A DNA stretch of 64,000 nt from Pseudaeromonas aegiceratis (GCF_046254905.1 NZ_CP158016.1:1984001-2048000), one strand, 5' to 3'. Positions 34,656 through 43,237 are shown, counted from the first letter of the stretch. Notes: generated by a model from the sequence alone, not told the origin. Numbers and translations: made by a program.

Positions 34656-35012
34656 TTAGGCCAGAGCAGCCTTGGCCTTCTCCACCAGGGCGGTGAAGGT
34701 AGCCTTGTCATGAACGGCGATATCGGACAGGATCTTACGATCGATCTCGATGGAAGCCTTCTTCAGACCGTTGATGAAACGGCTGTAGGACAGACCGTTC
34801 TGACGGGAAGCCGCGTTGATACGGGCGATCCACAGCTGACGGAACTGACGCTTCTTCTGACGACGGTCACGGTAGGCATATTGACCGGCCTTGGTTACCG
34901 CTTGCTTGGCAACGCGGTAAACACGGGAACGGGCACCATAATAACCCTTGGCGGCCTTCATCACCTTCTTGTGACGAGCGCGGGCAGTCACACCACGTTT
35001 TACTCTAGGCAT
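34656..35012 (-). CDS. rplT: ribosomal protein bL20
   Basis: 118 residues with the basic N-terminal extension (MPRVKRGVTARARHKKVMKA) and globular C-terminus of bL20, an early-assembly 23S rRNA binder and, in E. coli, the autoregulator of the rpmI-rplT genes. It is 14 bases downstream of rpmI. A strong terminator follows. Confidence 0.98.
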   Translation of the reverse strand: MPRVKRGVTARARHKKVMKAAKGYYGARSRVYRVAKQAVTKAGQYAYRDRRQKKRQFRQLWIARINAASRQNGLSYSRFINGLKKASIEIDRKILSDIAVHDKATFTALVEKAKAALA

Positions 35013-35026
35013 TTGTCACTCTCCCC

Positions 35027-35221
35027 TTATGCGTACGGCAACATGCTGGTTACTTGAAGAAGGTCGCTCTTGGCAACCATGCTCATGGCACGCAGATGAC
35101 GCTTACGCTTGGTGCTCTTCTTGGTCAGGATGTGACGCAGGTGAGACTGCTTACGCTTGAAGCCGTTCGCGGTCTTTTTAAAGCGCTTGTAGGCGCCCTT
35201 GTTGTTTTTCAACTTTGGCAT
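35027..35221 (-). CDS. rpmI: ribosomal protein bL35
   Basis: 64 residues, MPKLKNNKGAYKRFKKTANG onwards, the complete bL35. It sits between infC (93 bases upstream) and rplT. The infC-rpmI gap is where the L20 operator lies in E. coli; I have not folded it. Confidence 0.97.
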   Translation of the reverse strand: MPKLKNNKGAYKRFKKTANGFKRKQSHLRHILTKKSTKRKRHLRAMSMVAKSDLLQVTSMLPYA

Positions 35222-35314
35222 AATAACTCCGCATTGTGTTTGCCAATGATGGCAATCAGGCGAACAAAACCCACCAGACCTAAGCCTGATGGGTCTGTTA
35301 CTTGATGAGCCTGA

Positions 35315-35854
35315 TTACCGCTTTTTCGGTGCCAGCATCATGACGGCTTGGCGACCTTCCACCCTGGGGAAGGACTCCACGACGGCCAGCTCTTCCAGAT
35401 CGGCTTTGACCCGTTCCAGAACATTCAAGCCGAGGTCCTGATGCGCCATTTCACGACCGCGGAAGCGGAGCGTTACTTTGGCCTTGTCACCTTCTTCGAG
35501 GAAGCGAATCAGGTTGCGCAGTTTTACCTGATAGTCGCCCTCATCAGTCCCAGGCCGGAACTTAATTTCCTTCACCTGGATCTGCTTTTGCTTCTTCTTC
35601 TGCTCTTTCTGAGACTTGCTCTTCTCGTAGAGGAACTTGCCGTAGTCCATGATCCGGCAGACCGGGGGCTCGGCGTTAGGGCTGATCTCAACCAGATCTA
35701 CCCCAGCTTTAACGGCACGATCCAGTGCCTCTTCAATTGATACGACACCGATCGCTTCACCCTCGATCCCCACCAGACGAACTTCCTTAGTACGAATTTC
35801 GCCATTCATGCGGGTACGTGGTGGCTGTTTTCCCGTCTTTTTTGCGCCTTTTAT
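35315..35854 (-). CDS. infC: translation initiation factor IF-3, AUA start
   Basis: 179 residues. The first in-frame ATG (35809) would remove the conserved basic N-terminus. The sequence GGAGG at 35863-35867 lies 8 bases ahead of ATA at 35854, which opens a frame reading I-KGAKKTGKQPPRTRMNGEIR, matching E. coli IF-3 (MKGGKR...RINGEIR), where the start is the equally rare AUU. A non-canonical start is the basis of IF-3 autoregulation in E. coli. The start codon lies 3 bases beyond the thrS stop and its ribosome site is inside the last thrS codons. Confidence 0.93.
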   Translation of the reverse strand: MKGAKKTGKQPPRTRMNGEIRTKEVRLVGIEGEAIGVVSIEEALDRAVKAGVDLVEISPNAEPPVCRIMDYGKFLYEKSKSQKEQKKKQKQIQVKEIKFRPGTDEGDYQVKLRNLIRFLEEGDKAKVTLRFRGREMAHQDLGLNVLERVKADLEELAVVESFPRVEGRQAVMMLAPKKR

Positions 35855-35857
35855 AGC

Positions 35858-37786
35858 TTATTCCTCCACAGTGTTCTGACCTTTGGACCGGATCTCCTGT
35901 TGCAGCTGCTGAATGAAGTCATCCAGTTTCAGCTTGCCCAGATCCGCGCCCTTCCTAGTTCGGATGGCCACTTCGCCAGTTTCGACCTCTTTATCGCCGC
36001 AAACCAGCAAATAGGGCACCCGCTTCAAGGTGTGCTCGCGGATTTTAAAGCCAATCTTCTCATTTCTCAAGTCCGCCTTTGCACGGATTCCAGCGAGATT
36101 GAGTGCACTAACCGCTTGATTGACGTAGTCCGCCTGATTGTCGGTGATATTCATGACCACCACTTGAGTCGGTGCCAGCCAAGCTGGGAAGTAACCGGCG
36201 GTCTCTTCGGTGAGGATCCCGATGAAGCGTTCAATGGAACCCAGGATGGCTCTGTGGATCATCACAGGCACATGGCGTTCGTTATCCTCGCCCACGTAAG
36301 TCGCACCCAGTCGGCCCGGCAGAGCGAAGTCCAGCTGTATGGTGCCGCACTGCCAGGCGCGGCCCAGACAGTCGTGCAGGGTGAACTCAATCTTGGGCCC
36401 GTAGAAGGCCCCTTCGCCCGGCTGGAAGTCGAATTCCAGACCGTTGGCATTGAGGGCTTCGGCCAAGGCATGTTCCGACTTGTCCCAGATCTCGTCGCTG
36501 CCGATTCGCTTATCCGGACGGGTAGACAGCTTGACGGCAATATCATTGAAACCGAAGGTGCCATAGATGTCGTAGACCATCTTGATGCAGCTGCTCACCT
36601 CATCCTGAATCTGCTCTTCGGCACAGAAGATGTGGGCATCATCTTGCGTGAAACCACGAACACGCATGAGGCCATGCAAGGAACCTGAGGGTTCGTTGCG
36701 ATGACAACAGCCAAATTCAGCCATCCGCAGGGGCAGATCCCGATAGGACTTGAGGCCCTGATTGAAGATCTGCACATGGCCCGGGCAGTTCATCGGCTTG
36801 ATGGCATATTCACGGTTCTCGGAACTGGTAGTGAACATGGCATCGGCATACTTATCCCAGTGTCCGGACCGCTCCCAGAGCACTCGGTCCATCATGAAGG
36901 GTCCTTTCACTTCCTGGTACTGGTACTCCCAGAGTTTTTCCCGGGTAAAACGTTCCAGTTCGCGGAAGATGGACCAACCGTCATGGTGCCAGAACACCAT
37001 GCCAGGTGCTTCTTCCTGCATGTGGTACAGGTCCAGCTGCTTGCCAATCTTGCGGTGGTCGCGCTTGGCGGCCTCTTCCAACCGCTGCAGGTACGCCGCC
37101 AGCTGCTTCTTATCGGCCCAGGCGGTGCCATAGATGCGTTGCAACATCTTGTTGTTGGCATCCCCACGCCAGTAGGCGCCGGAGATCTTCTGCAACTTGA
37201 AGTGATGACAGAACCGCATGTTGGGCACGTGGGGGCCACGACACATGTCGATGTACTCTTCGTGGTGGTACAGGCCCGGCATATCGTCCTTGGCGATGTT
37301 TTCGTCCAGGATGGCCATCTTGTAAGTCTCACCACGGGACTCGAAAACGTCGCGTGCCTCTTGCCAGCTCACCCGCTTCTTGATGACGTCATAGTCCTTC
37401 TTGGCCAACGCCAGCATCCGCGCCTCCAGGGCGGCGATGTCTTCGTCGGTCAGGGGATGATCCAGATCCACGTCATAGTAGAAGCCGTTATCGATGACCG
37501 GACCTATGGCCATCTTGGTCTGGGGCCACAGTTGTTTGATGGCATGACCCAGCAGGTGGGCACAGGAGTGACGCATGATCTCCAGACCGTCGTCATCCTT
37601 CATGGTGATGATGGCCAGGCTGGCATCCTCGCTGATGACCTCGCAGGCGTCCACCAGTTGCCCGTTGATGCGACCGGCCACACAGGCCTTGGCCAGGCCG
37701 GGACCTATGTCCTTGGCCACATCCATTACGGAGACAGGGTGATCAAACTGGCGTTGGGAGCCATCAGGAAGCGTGATTACAGGCAT
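35858..37786 (-). CDS. thrS: threonyl-tRNA synthetase
   Basis: 642 residues, the E. coli length. It contains the TGS domain (1-60), the N2 editing domain with HxxxH (about 63-225; HSCAHLLGHA), the class II core (about 245-530; MNCPGH zinc region, FGCCHRNEPSGSLHGLMRVR motif 2, IHRAILGSIERF motif 3) and an anticodon-binding domain. AAGGA precedes the ATG at 37786. The longer frame to 37945 would read through the leader and is rejected. First gene of thrS-infC-rpmI-rplT. Confidence 0.97.
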   Translation of the reverse strand: MPVITLPDGSQRQFDHPVSVMDVAKDIGPGLAKACVAGRINGQLVDACEVISEDASLAIITMKDDDGLEIMRHSCAHLLGHAIKQLWPQTKMAIGPVIDNGFYYDVDLDHPLTDEDIAALEARMLALAKKDYDVIKKRVSWQEARDVFESRGETYKMAILDENIAKDDMPGLYHHEEYIDMCRGPHVPNMRFCHHFKLQKISGAYWRGDANNKMLQRIYGTAWADKKQLAAYLQRLEEAAKRDHRKIGKQLDLYHMQEEAPGMVFWHHDGWSIFRELERFTREKLWEYQYQEVKGPFMMDRVLWERSGHWDKYADAMFTTSSENREYAIKPMNCPGHVQIFNQGLKSYRDLPLRMAEFGCCHRNEPSGSLHGLMRVRGFTQDDAHIFCAEEQIQDEVSSCIKMVYDIYGTFGFNDIAVKLSTRPDKRIGSDEIWDKSEHALAEALNANGLEFDFQPGEGAFYGPKIEFTLHDCLGRAWQCGTIQLDFALPGRLGATYVGEDNERHVPVMIHRAILGSIERFIGILTEETAGYFPAWLAPTQVVVMNITDNQADYVNQAVSALNLAGIRAKADLRNEKIGFKIREHTLKRVPYLLVCGDKEVETGEVAIRTRKGADLGKLKLDDFIQQLQQEIRSKGQNTVEE

Positions 37787-37806
37787 GATTATGTCCTTAC
37801 AGTGGT

Positions 37807-37823
37807 GACACCTACCAAGTGCC
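37807..37823 (-). promoter_or_regulatory. thrS operator hairpin mimicking the tRNA-Thr anticodon arm
   Basis: On the minus-strand mRNA this is GGCAC-TTGGTAG-GTGTC: a five-base-pair stem and seven-base loop with GGU at the anticodon position, preceded by two U. It lies 8 bases ahead of the AAGGA site and about 28-30 bases before the AUG, as does the anticodon-like hairpin (domain 2) of the E. coli thrS operator, which ThrRS binds to repress its own translation. Function is inferred by analogy. Confidence 0.75.
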
Positions 37824-37868
37824 ACTTGCTGAAACAATGAAATCTTTGAATGGAAGAAATCGACCGTC

Positions 37869-37887
37869 TGTCCGCTACTCTCGGACA
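37869..37887 (-). promoter_or_regulatory. second hairpin of the thrS leader
   Basis: TGTCCG, a seven-base loop, CGGACA, extended outward by CGTC/GACG with a three-base bulge. It matches the place of the upstream stem (domain 4) of the E. coli operator, which mimics the other contact on ThrRS. Confidence 0.55.
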
Positions 37888-37898
37888 TGTGACGACGC

Positions 37899-37927
37899 AG
37901 TGTAATGAATGCCGCCGGGTGACGCAA
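37899..37927 (-). promoter_or_regulatory. thrS promoter
   Basis: On the minus strand, TTGCGT (37922-37927), a 17-base spacer, TACACT (37899-37904). It would start RNA near 37892, giving a leader of about 106 bases that includes both operator hairpins. Confidence 0.7.
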
Positions 37928-38027
37928 TGCCACAGGGAAATCCAACTTGTGGAGTCAACCGCATCATGTCCGGCGGGAATTCTCTCTATACTGACAGCAG
38001 ATCGCTCATCTCTCCGAGGAGGACACC

Positions 38028-38891
38028 ATGTGGCACTCCATCGCCAATCAGATAGCCGATGCCCTGCAACGCCCCTTTGTTATCCGGCGCCGTGAATCCC
38101 TGATCCAGGACGACGAGTGTCGCCGCATGCTGGTGGAGGACGACGGCCTCAGCCTGTTCATCAAACTGTTGCCCCGCCATGAGGCCGAACAACTGGCGGT
38201 GGAGATGCGCGGACTGCACTGCCTGGCCCAAAGCCGAACCCTCAAGATCCCCCACCCCTACTGCTGTGGCGTGGCCGGCGATCACGGCTTCCTGGCCATG
38301 GAATTCCTGCCCATGGAAACCGGCACCGAGCAACAGTGGTTTACCCTGGGCACAGCCCTGGCCGATCTGCACGAAAGCCAGGAACAGGCCATGTATGGCT
38401 GGGACGAGGATAACTTCTTCCTGCACACGCCGCAGCCCAACCAGTGGCAACGCAGTTGGTCCCAGTTTTTCGCCGAGCAGCGCATCGGCTGGCAGCTGCA
38501 GTTGCTGGCGGAAAAAGGCGTGCACCTGATGCCCATTGATGAGCTGGTGGACACAGTGCGTCGTCTGTTGGCCAATCATCAGCCCACCCCGGCCCTGCTG
38601 CACGGCAATCTCTGGTGCGGCAACCTGGGCTTTACTGCCGGCAGCGGCGTGCTGTTCGACCCCGCCTGCTACTTTGGCGATCGCGAAGTGGACCTGGCCA
38701 TGAGCGAGCTGTTCGGTTCCCTGCCCGACCCCTTCTACCAAGGGTATGCCAGTCGCTGGCAGCCCCCGGCCGGTCATGAAATGCGCAAGCTGGCCTATAA
38801 CCTCTATCCGCTGTTGGCCCACCTCAATCGCTACGGCGAGGCTTACCGACGGCCGGTAGAGCATCATCTGCATCAGTTGCTGGCGCTATAG
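38028..38891 (+). CDS. fructosamine kinase-family protein (YniA-like)
   Basis: A protein-repair kinase-family member that phosphorylates sugar adducts (ribulosamines or fructosamines) on proteins. 287 residues: a small ATP lobe, then a C-lobe with the DFG-like FDPACYFGDREVDLAM block (about residues 205-220). Where HGDLW, bearing the catalytic Asp, is normal, this protein has LLHGNLWCGN, with Asn in that place. It resembles E. coli YniA, whose gene also lies in the thrS region. GGAGG precedes the ATG. It may be catalytically impaired or use a variant mechanism. Confidence 0.88.
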   Translation: MWHSIANQIADALQRPFVIRRRESLIQDDECRRMLVEDDGLSLFIKLLPRHEAEQLAVEMRGLHCLAQSRTLKIPHPYCCGVAGDHGFLAMEFLPMETGTEQQWFTLGTALADLHESQEQAMYGWDEDNFFLHTPQPNQWQRSWSQFFAEQRIGWQLQLLAEKGVHLMPIDELVDTVRRLLANHQPTPALLHGNLWCGNLGFTAGSGVLFDPACYFGDREVDLAMSELFGSLPDPFYQGYASRWQPPAGHEMRKLAYNLYPLLAHLNRYGEAYRRPVEHHLHQLLAL

Positions 38892-38969
38892 AGGACGTGC
38901 GCCGCGCCACAGTCTGATCGCGATGCCAGCAGCTACACTCAAGCTAGGCCCGGAAGTTCGGAGGTCATC

Positions 38970-39173
38970 ATGCGTGAATATCTGCAAAGAACCATCGTCT
39001 GCCCCCATTGTGGCCATCACACCTCTGTCGAGCTGGATGCCACCCAGGGCGATCAGGACTACCAGGATGAGTGTCTGGCCTGCGGCGCCACCATCCATCT
39101 GCGCCTGCACAGGGACGAACTCAAAGATCGCCTGCAGCTGTTTGTGGACACGGACGACGAACAGATTTTCTAG
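38970..39173 (+). CDS. CPXCG-type cysteine-rich small protein
   Basis: A 67-residue zinc-ribbon-like protein: CPHCGHH near residues 11-17 and CLACGA near residues 36-41 supply four cysteines. It matches the Cys_rich_CPXG family, whose role is unknown. GGAGG lies 5 bases before the ATG. Confidence 0.88.
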   Translation: MREYLQRTIVCPHCGHHTSVELDATQGDQDYQDECLACGATIHLRLHRDELKDRLQLFVDTDDEQIF

Positions 39174-39252
39174 GTCCAGGATGGGCTGTTGCGCCGACTG
39201 GTGAGGCTGTGCGACCGGTAGTATACTCGCCTGCGTTTTTAACGGAGGTGAC

Positions 39253-39459
39253 ATGAAGTATTTTGAATGTGGCGAGCGCGTGCGCATGGCCTACAGCCAG
39301 ATTGGCAGCGGTGATATTGGCTTCATTCCCCAGGCCATCGCCGCAGCGGTACGCGCCTTGGATGCCGTGGCCGAGGATCCCCGTGTGCCGGAGGATATCA
39401 AGGAGCAGGCCGCCCTGGCCGCGGCCAACCTGCTGATGAGCGATCATCAGGACGACTAA
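39253..39459 (+). CDS. yaeP: UPF0253 family protein YaeP
   Basis: A 68-residue protein whose YSQIGSGDIGFIPQAI and AALAAANLLMSDHQDD blocks match E. coli YaeP (66 residues). Function is unknown in the family. The ribosome site GGAGGTGAC directly precedes the ATG. Confidence 0.88.
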   Translation: MKYFECGERVRMAYSQIGSGDIGFIPQAIAAAVRALDAVAEDPRVPEDIKEQAALAAANLLMSDHQDD

Positions 39460-39525
39460 CTCACACACGTAACCTGACACTCTCTTTTCGGGCCCGCTGG
39501 GCCCATTCATGTTGGCGGTATCCCC

Positions 39526-40884
39526 ATGGCTCGTTCTCGTATCCTTGCCTACGCTGGCGAGGTCCGTCATCTCGTCCGTCTCGCGCTGCCCATACTGCTG
39601 GCCCAGGTAGCCCAGACCGCCATGACGTTTGTTGACACCCTGATGGCGGGGCAAGTCAGTGCCGTCGATCTGGCCGCCGTGTCCATCGCCAGCAGTTTCT
39701 GGCTGCCCATCATACTGTTCAGCCAGGGGCTGCTGATGGCCATCACCCCCATGGTGGCGCAGCTAAATGGTGCCCGCCGTGCCGACGAGATCCCCTCCTT
39801 TATCAGCCAGGGACTCTGGTTAAGCCTGCTCATCAGCCCCCCGGCCCTGCTGCTGCTCTACTTCTCCCCCGTGCTGCTGCCCTGGATGGACGTGGCACCG
39901 GCCCTGGCACACAAGACCGCCGGCTACCTGCATGCCATCGCCTGGGGACTGCCCGCCTACCTTGTTTACCAGGTGCTGCGCAACTATACCGAGGGGCTCT
40001 CCTTCACCGCCCCCACCATGTTCATCGGTTTCATCGGCCTGCTGCTGAACATTCCGGCCAACTATGTGCTGATCTACGGCAAGCTGGGGCTACCGGCGTT
40101 AGGGGCGGTGGGCTGCGGGGTCGCCTCGGCGCTGGTGTTCTGGGCCATGGCCCTTTCCATGTGGTGGTTTGTCGTTCGCTCGCCCCGCTATCGCCACTGT
40201 CGCCTGTTCCAGCAGTGCCCCTGGCCCCAGTGGTCCACCCTCAAGCGGCTGAGCCTGTTAGGGCTGCCGTTAGGCTTGGCCACCTTTTGCGAAGTCACCA
40301 TGTTCACCCTGGTTGCCATACTGCTGGCCTCGTTAGGCACCGATCTGGTGGCCGGTCACCAGATCGCCCTGAACTTCTCCTCCCTGGTGTTCATGCTGCC
40401 ACTCTCCTTGGGCTTTGCCACCTCCATCCGGGTCGGACATGCGTTGGGTGAAGGGGAACCCGCCCGAGCCCGCCGCGCCACCCTGGCCAGCCTGCTGCTC
40501 GGCCTCTGTCTGGCCATGCTGACCGCCACCCTGACCTGGCAGGGCCGCCACTGGATCGCCAGCCGCTACACAGAGGACACCATGGTCATCGCCCTGGCCG
40601 CGCAACTGCTGATCTTTGCCGCCATCTATCAGTTCTCCGATACGGTACAGGTCGTCTCTTCCGGTGCACTGCGGGGCTACAAGGATACCAAGATGATTTT
40701 TGCCATCACCATGGTGGCCTATTGGGGGGTCGGTTTGCCGGTAGGTGTGGTGCTGGGCCTGACGGATCTGCTGCGGCCGGCCATGGGCCCCCAGGGATTT
40801 TGGATAGGCCTGATCAGTGGTCTGACCTGCGCCGCCGGTTTATTCAGTTGGCGCCTTAAGGTTATCTTCTTTAAAAACAGGTAG
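39526..40884 (+). CDS. norM: MATE multidrug efflux pump, NorM/MdtK type
   Basis: 452 residues with about twelve membrane segments and two MATE halves. The first begins LVRLALPILLAQVAQTAMTF and TLMAGQVSAVDLAAVSIASS carries the conserved Asp. It exports drugs and dyes by Na+ or H+ coupling. The ribosome site is weak (GGCGG). A hairpin ATGGGGC/GCCCCAT (40937-40956) follows without a T run. Confidence 0.93.
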   Translation: MARSRILAYAGEVRHLVRLALPILLAQVAQTAMTFVDTLMAGQVSAVDLAAVSIASSFWLPIILFSQGLLMAITPMVAQLNGARRADEIPSFISQGLWLSLLISPPALLLLYFSPVLLPWMDVAPALAHKTAGYLHAIAWGLPAYLVYQVLRNYTEGLSFTAPTMFIGFIGLLLNIPANYVLIYGKLGLPALGAVGCGVASALVFWAMALSMWWFVVRSPRYRHCRLFQQCPWPQWSTLKRLSLLGLPLGLATFCEVTMFTLVAILLASLGTDLVAGHQIALNFSSLVFMLPLSLGFATSIRVGHALGEGEPARARRATLASLLLGLCLAMLTATLTWQGRHWIASRYTEDTMVIALAAQLLIFAAIYQFSDTVQVVSSGALRGYKDTKMIFAITMVAYWGVGLPVGVVLGLTDLLRPAMGPQGFWIGLISGLTCAAGLFSWRLKVIFFKNR

Positions 40885-41320
40885 TTAACTTCGCTTTCTG
40901 GTGATTGCCTACCCTTGGCACGCCAAACGCATCACAATGGGGCAATTGCGCCCCATTATAGTGAAATCAATGACTTACCCCCCCATTTGTCTGCTCACCG
41001 ACACTGCATAAATATCCCATATTTTGCATAAACCCCTATTTTTGGATTTAAAAACCGCATTTTGAGTGCGAACCAGTTAATAACACCAACAATTTGCCAA
41101 ATACGCACATCAATGCTGTGTTTTGTGTTTATACAGCATTAAAAGTTGTTGTGAAGGAGACAAACCAGCTTGCCAACCTAGAGCCGATGCATATTCATAC
41201 AGGTGCCTGCGACAAGCCCTTTTTGCAGCATTTTGGCCACATTGCGTATGCGATTAATTCTGGATTAGAGTGGAATCACGATGAAAGGCGCTCTCCTTTC
41301 GCAACAAAAGGAATTATCCC
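40885..41320. other. long AT-rich leader or promoter region ahead of patA
   Basis: 436 bases without a convincing gene. It holds the hairpin at 40937-40956, two TGCATAA motifs 20 bases apart (41005-41011 and 41025-41031) that resemble half-sites of ArgR boxes, an inverted repeat ATGCTG/CAGCAT (41113-41138), a GAAGGAG site without an obvious gene (41153-41159), and a hairpin GAAAGG/CCTTTC (41284-41300). A 45-codon frame starting at ATG 41187 ends at 41324, overlapping the patA start as ATGA. Confidence 0.5.
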
Positions 41321-42742
41321 ATGAAGAACAAGGCCCATGACCCAGGTACCCCCTTATCCTTGTCGCGCAAAGCCCTGGCGCTGATCGACAAGGCAGAACT
41401 CTCCGAGCAAGAGGTAGAGTGGCTGAATCAAGAAACCATCGCTAACTTCCGCAACCACGTTAACCCAGGCTTCCTGGAATACCGCAAGTCCGTTACCGAG
41501 CAAGGTCAACACGCTGCCATCGAATGGCGCGCCACTGGTCCCAACACCCTGATTGACACCAAGGGGCGCGAATACATCGACTGCCTAGGTGGCTTTGGCA
41601 TCTTCAACGTCGGCCATCGTCATCCCACCGTGGTCAAGGCGGTGGAACGCCAGTTGGCCAAGCAACCCCTGCACAGCCAGGAGATGCTGGACCCACTGCG
41701 TGCCTTGCTGGCCAAATTGCTGGCTGATATCACCCCCGGCGATCTCCAATATTGTTTCTTCGGCAACAGTGGTACTGAAGCCGTCGAGGCGGCATTGAAG
41801 CTCGCCAAGGCTTATCAGTCCCCTCGCGGACGTACTGCCTTTATCGCCACCGAAGGGGGCTTCCACGGCAAGAGCCTGGGTTCCCTCTCCGCCACCTCCA
41901 AACCCGTGTTCCGGCAACCCTTCTACCCGCTGGTTCCGGGCTTCAGCCATGTGCCGTTTGGCGATTTGGCCGCCATGGAGGCCAGCCTCAAGGCCCATGC
42001 CGAACAAGGTGACCCGGTTGCCGGCGTCATCGTCGAACCCATCCAGGGGGAAGGCGGCGTCATCATTCCGTCGGATGACTACCTGCCGGGTCTGCGTCGG
42101 CTGTGTGATGAATACGGTGCCCTGCTGATTTTCGACGAGGTACAAACCGGCATGGGCCGTACTGGCAAGCTGTTTGCCTGTCAGCACAGCAACACCACCC
42201 CGGATATCCTCTGTCTGGCCAAGGCCTTGGGCGGTGGCGTCATGCCAGTGTCCGCCACCATCGCCAGCAAGAAGGTGTTCTCCGTACTGTTTGACAACCC
42301 CTTCCTGCACACCACCACCTTTGGTGGCAACCCGCTGGCCTGCGCCGCCGCCATTGCCACCATCAACGTGATGCTGGAAGAGGATCTGGCCAGCAATAGC
42401 GCCGAGGTGGGTGAATACCTGCTGGACGGCCTCAAGACCCTGGCCCGTCAACACCCGTCCCTGGTCTCTGCGGTGCGTGGCCGCGGCATGCTGCAGGCGA
42501 TGGAGTTCCACGACAACACCCTGGGTTATGCCTTCGCCAAGGGCATGTTCGACCAGGGCGTGCTGGTGGCAGGGACCCTGATCAATGCCAAGACCATTCG
42601 CGTCGAGCCGCCCCTGACCCTCACCCGTGCCCTGGTGGACAAGGTGTTGAAGCGGGCCAAGCTGGTGCTCGATCAGATGGATCGCAGCCATACCCCTGAG
42701 ACGCCGGATACCTCAGAGACCCGCATGGTGGTCAACGCCTGA
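41321..42742 (+). CDS. patA: putrescine aminotransferase
   Basis: A PLP-dependent class III aminotransferase converting putrescine to 4-aminobutanal, the first step of putrescine use. 473 residues against 459 in E. coli YgjG; the block CLGGFGIFNVGHR and the Lys region LCLAKALGGGVMP (Schiff base Lys) match YgjG closely. The first 40 residues are divergent and the C-terminal 15 are extra. AGGAA lies ahead of the ATG. Confidence 0.93.
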   Translation: MKNKAHDPGTPLSLSRKALALIDKAELSEQEVEWLNQETIANFRNHVNPGFLEYRKSVTEQGQHAAIEWRATGPNTLIDTKGREYIDCLGGFGIFNVGHRHPTVVKAVERQLAKQPLHSQEMLDPLRALLAKLLADITPGDLQYCFFGNSGTEAVEAALKLAKAYQSPRGRTAFIATEGGFHGKSLGSLSATSKPVFRQPFYPLVPGFSHVPFGDLAAMEASLKAHAEQGDPVAGVIVEPIQGEGGVIIPSDDYLPGLRRLCDEYGALLIFDEVQTGMGRTGKLFACQHSNTTPDILCLAKALGGGVMPVSATIASKKVFSVLFDNPFLHTTTFGGNPLACAAAIATINVMLEEDLASNSAEVGEYLLDGLKTLARQHPSLVSAVRGRGMLQAMEFHDNTLGYAFAKGMFDQGVLVAGTLINAKTIRVEPPLTLTRALVDKVLKRAKLVLDQMDRSHTPETPDTSETRMVVNA

Positions 42743-42759
42743 TCCAGCGCTTGCCGACA

Positions 42760-42801
42760 TTAAGGGCCTATCACACCAAAGTGATAGGCCCTTAATTTTT
42801 T
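42760..42801 (+). terminator. strong intrinsic terminator after patA
   Basis: A perfect 15-base-pair stem, TTAAGGGCCTATCAC against GTGATAGGCCCTTAA, with a six-base loop and six T. Confidence 0.95.
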
Positions 42802-42871
42802 CCTGTGCCGCGTGTCTGTTCAGTAAAAAGGCAAACGAACACAATCACTTGAAAAAGCCCCCCGTCAGGGG

Positions 42872-42900
42872 TTGCCAGCATCGGGCGAGATCGTTAATAT
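42872..42900 (+). promoter_or_regulatory. promoter of the tRNA-Val cluster
   Basis: TTGCCA (42872-42877), a 17-base spacer, TAATAT (42895-42900), then a GC-rich stretch TCGCCCC, as in stringently controlled stable-RNA promoters. The first tRNA begins 17 bases after the -10. Confidence 0.75.
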
Positions 42901-42917
42901 TCGCCCCACTTAACGCG

Positions 42918-42994
42918 TGCGTCCTTAGCTCAGCTGGTTAGAGCACCACCTTGACATGGTGGGGGTCGGTGGTTCGAGTCCACTAGGACGCACC
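42918..42994 (+). tRNA. tRNA-Val(GAC), copy 1
   Basis: 77 bases including encoded CCA. GCGTCCT/AGGACGC acceptor stem, anticodon loop CTTGACATG with GAC, and T loop GGTTCGAGTCC. Identical to the two copies that follow. Confidence 0.97.
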
Positions 42995-43020
42995 AAGTTT
43001 AAGTGTCAGGCCTTCGCAGT

Positions 43021-43097
43021 GCGTCCTTAGCTCAGCTGGTTAGAGCACCACCTTGACATGGTGGGGGTCGGTGGTTCGAGTCCACTAGGACGCACCA
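43021..43097 (+). tRNA. tRNA-Val(GAC), copy 2
   Basis: Identical to copy 1, after a 26-base spacer. Confidence 0.97.
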
Positions 43098-43122
43098 AAA
43101 TGCGCGCGCTGACCGACAACAA

Positions 43123-43199
43123 GCGTCCTTAGCTCAGCTGGTTAGAGCACCACCTTGACATGGTGGGGGTCGGTGGTTCGAGTCCACTAGGACGCACCA
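43123..43199 (+). tRNA. tRNA-Val(GAC), copy 3
   Basis: Identical to the other copies, after a 25-base spacer. Followed by a terminator. Confidence 0.97.
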
Positions 43200-43207
43200 G
43201 ATTCGAT

Positions 43208-43237
43208 AAAAAAGCACTCCCTCAGGAGTGCTTTTTT
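43208..43237 (+). terminator. terminator of the tRNA-Val cluster
   Basis: AAAAAA, GCACTCC, a four-base loop, GGAGTGC and TTTTTT. Confidence 0.93.

Noticed and set aside
40937..40956. norM terminator
   Set aside because: The stem is good but the T run is missing; it is mentioned only as a hairpin.
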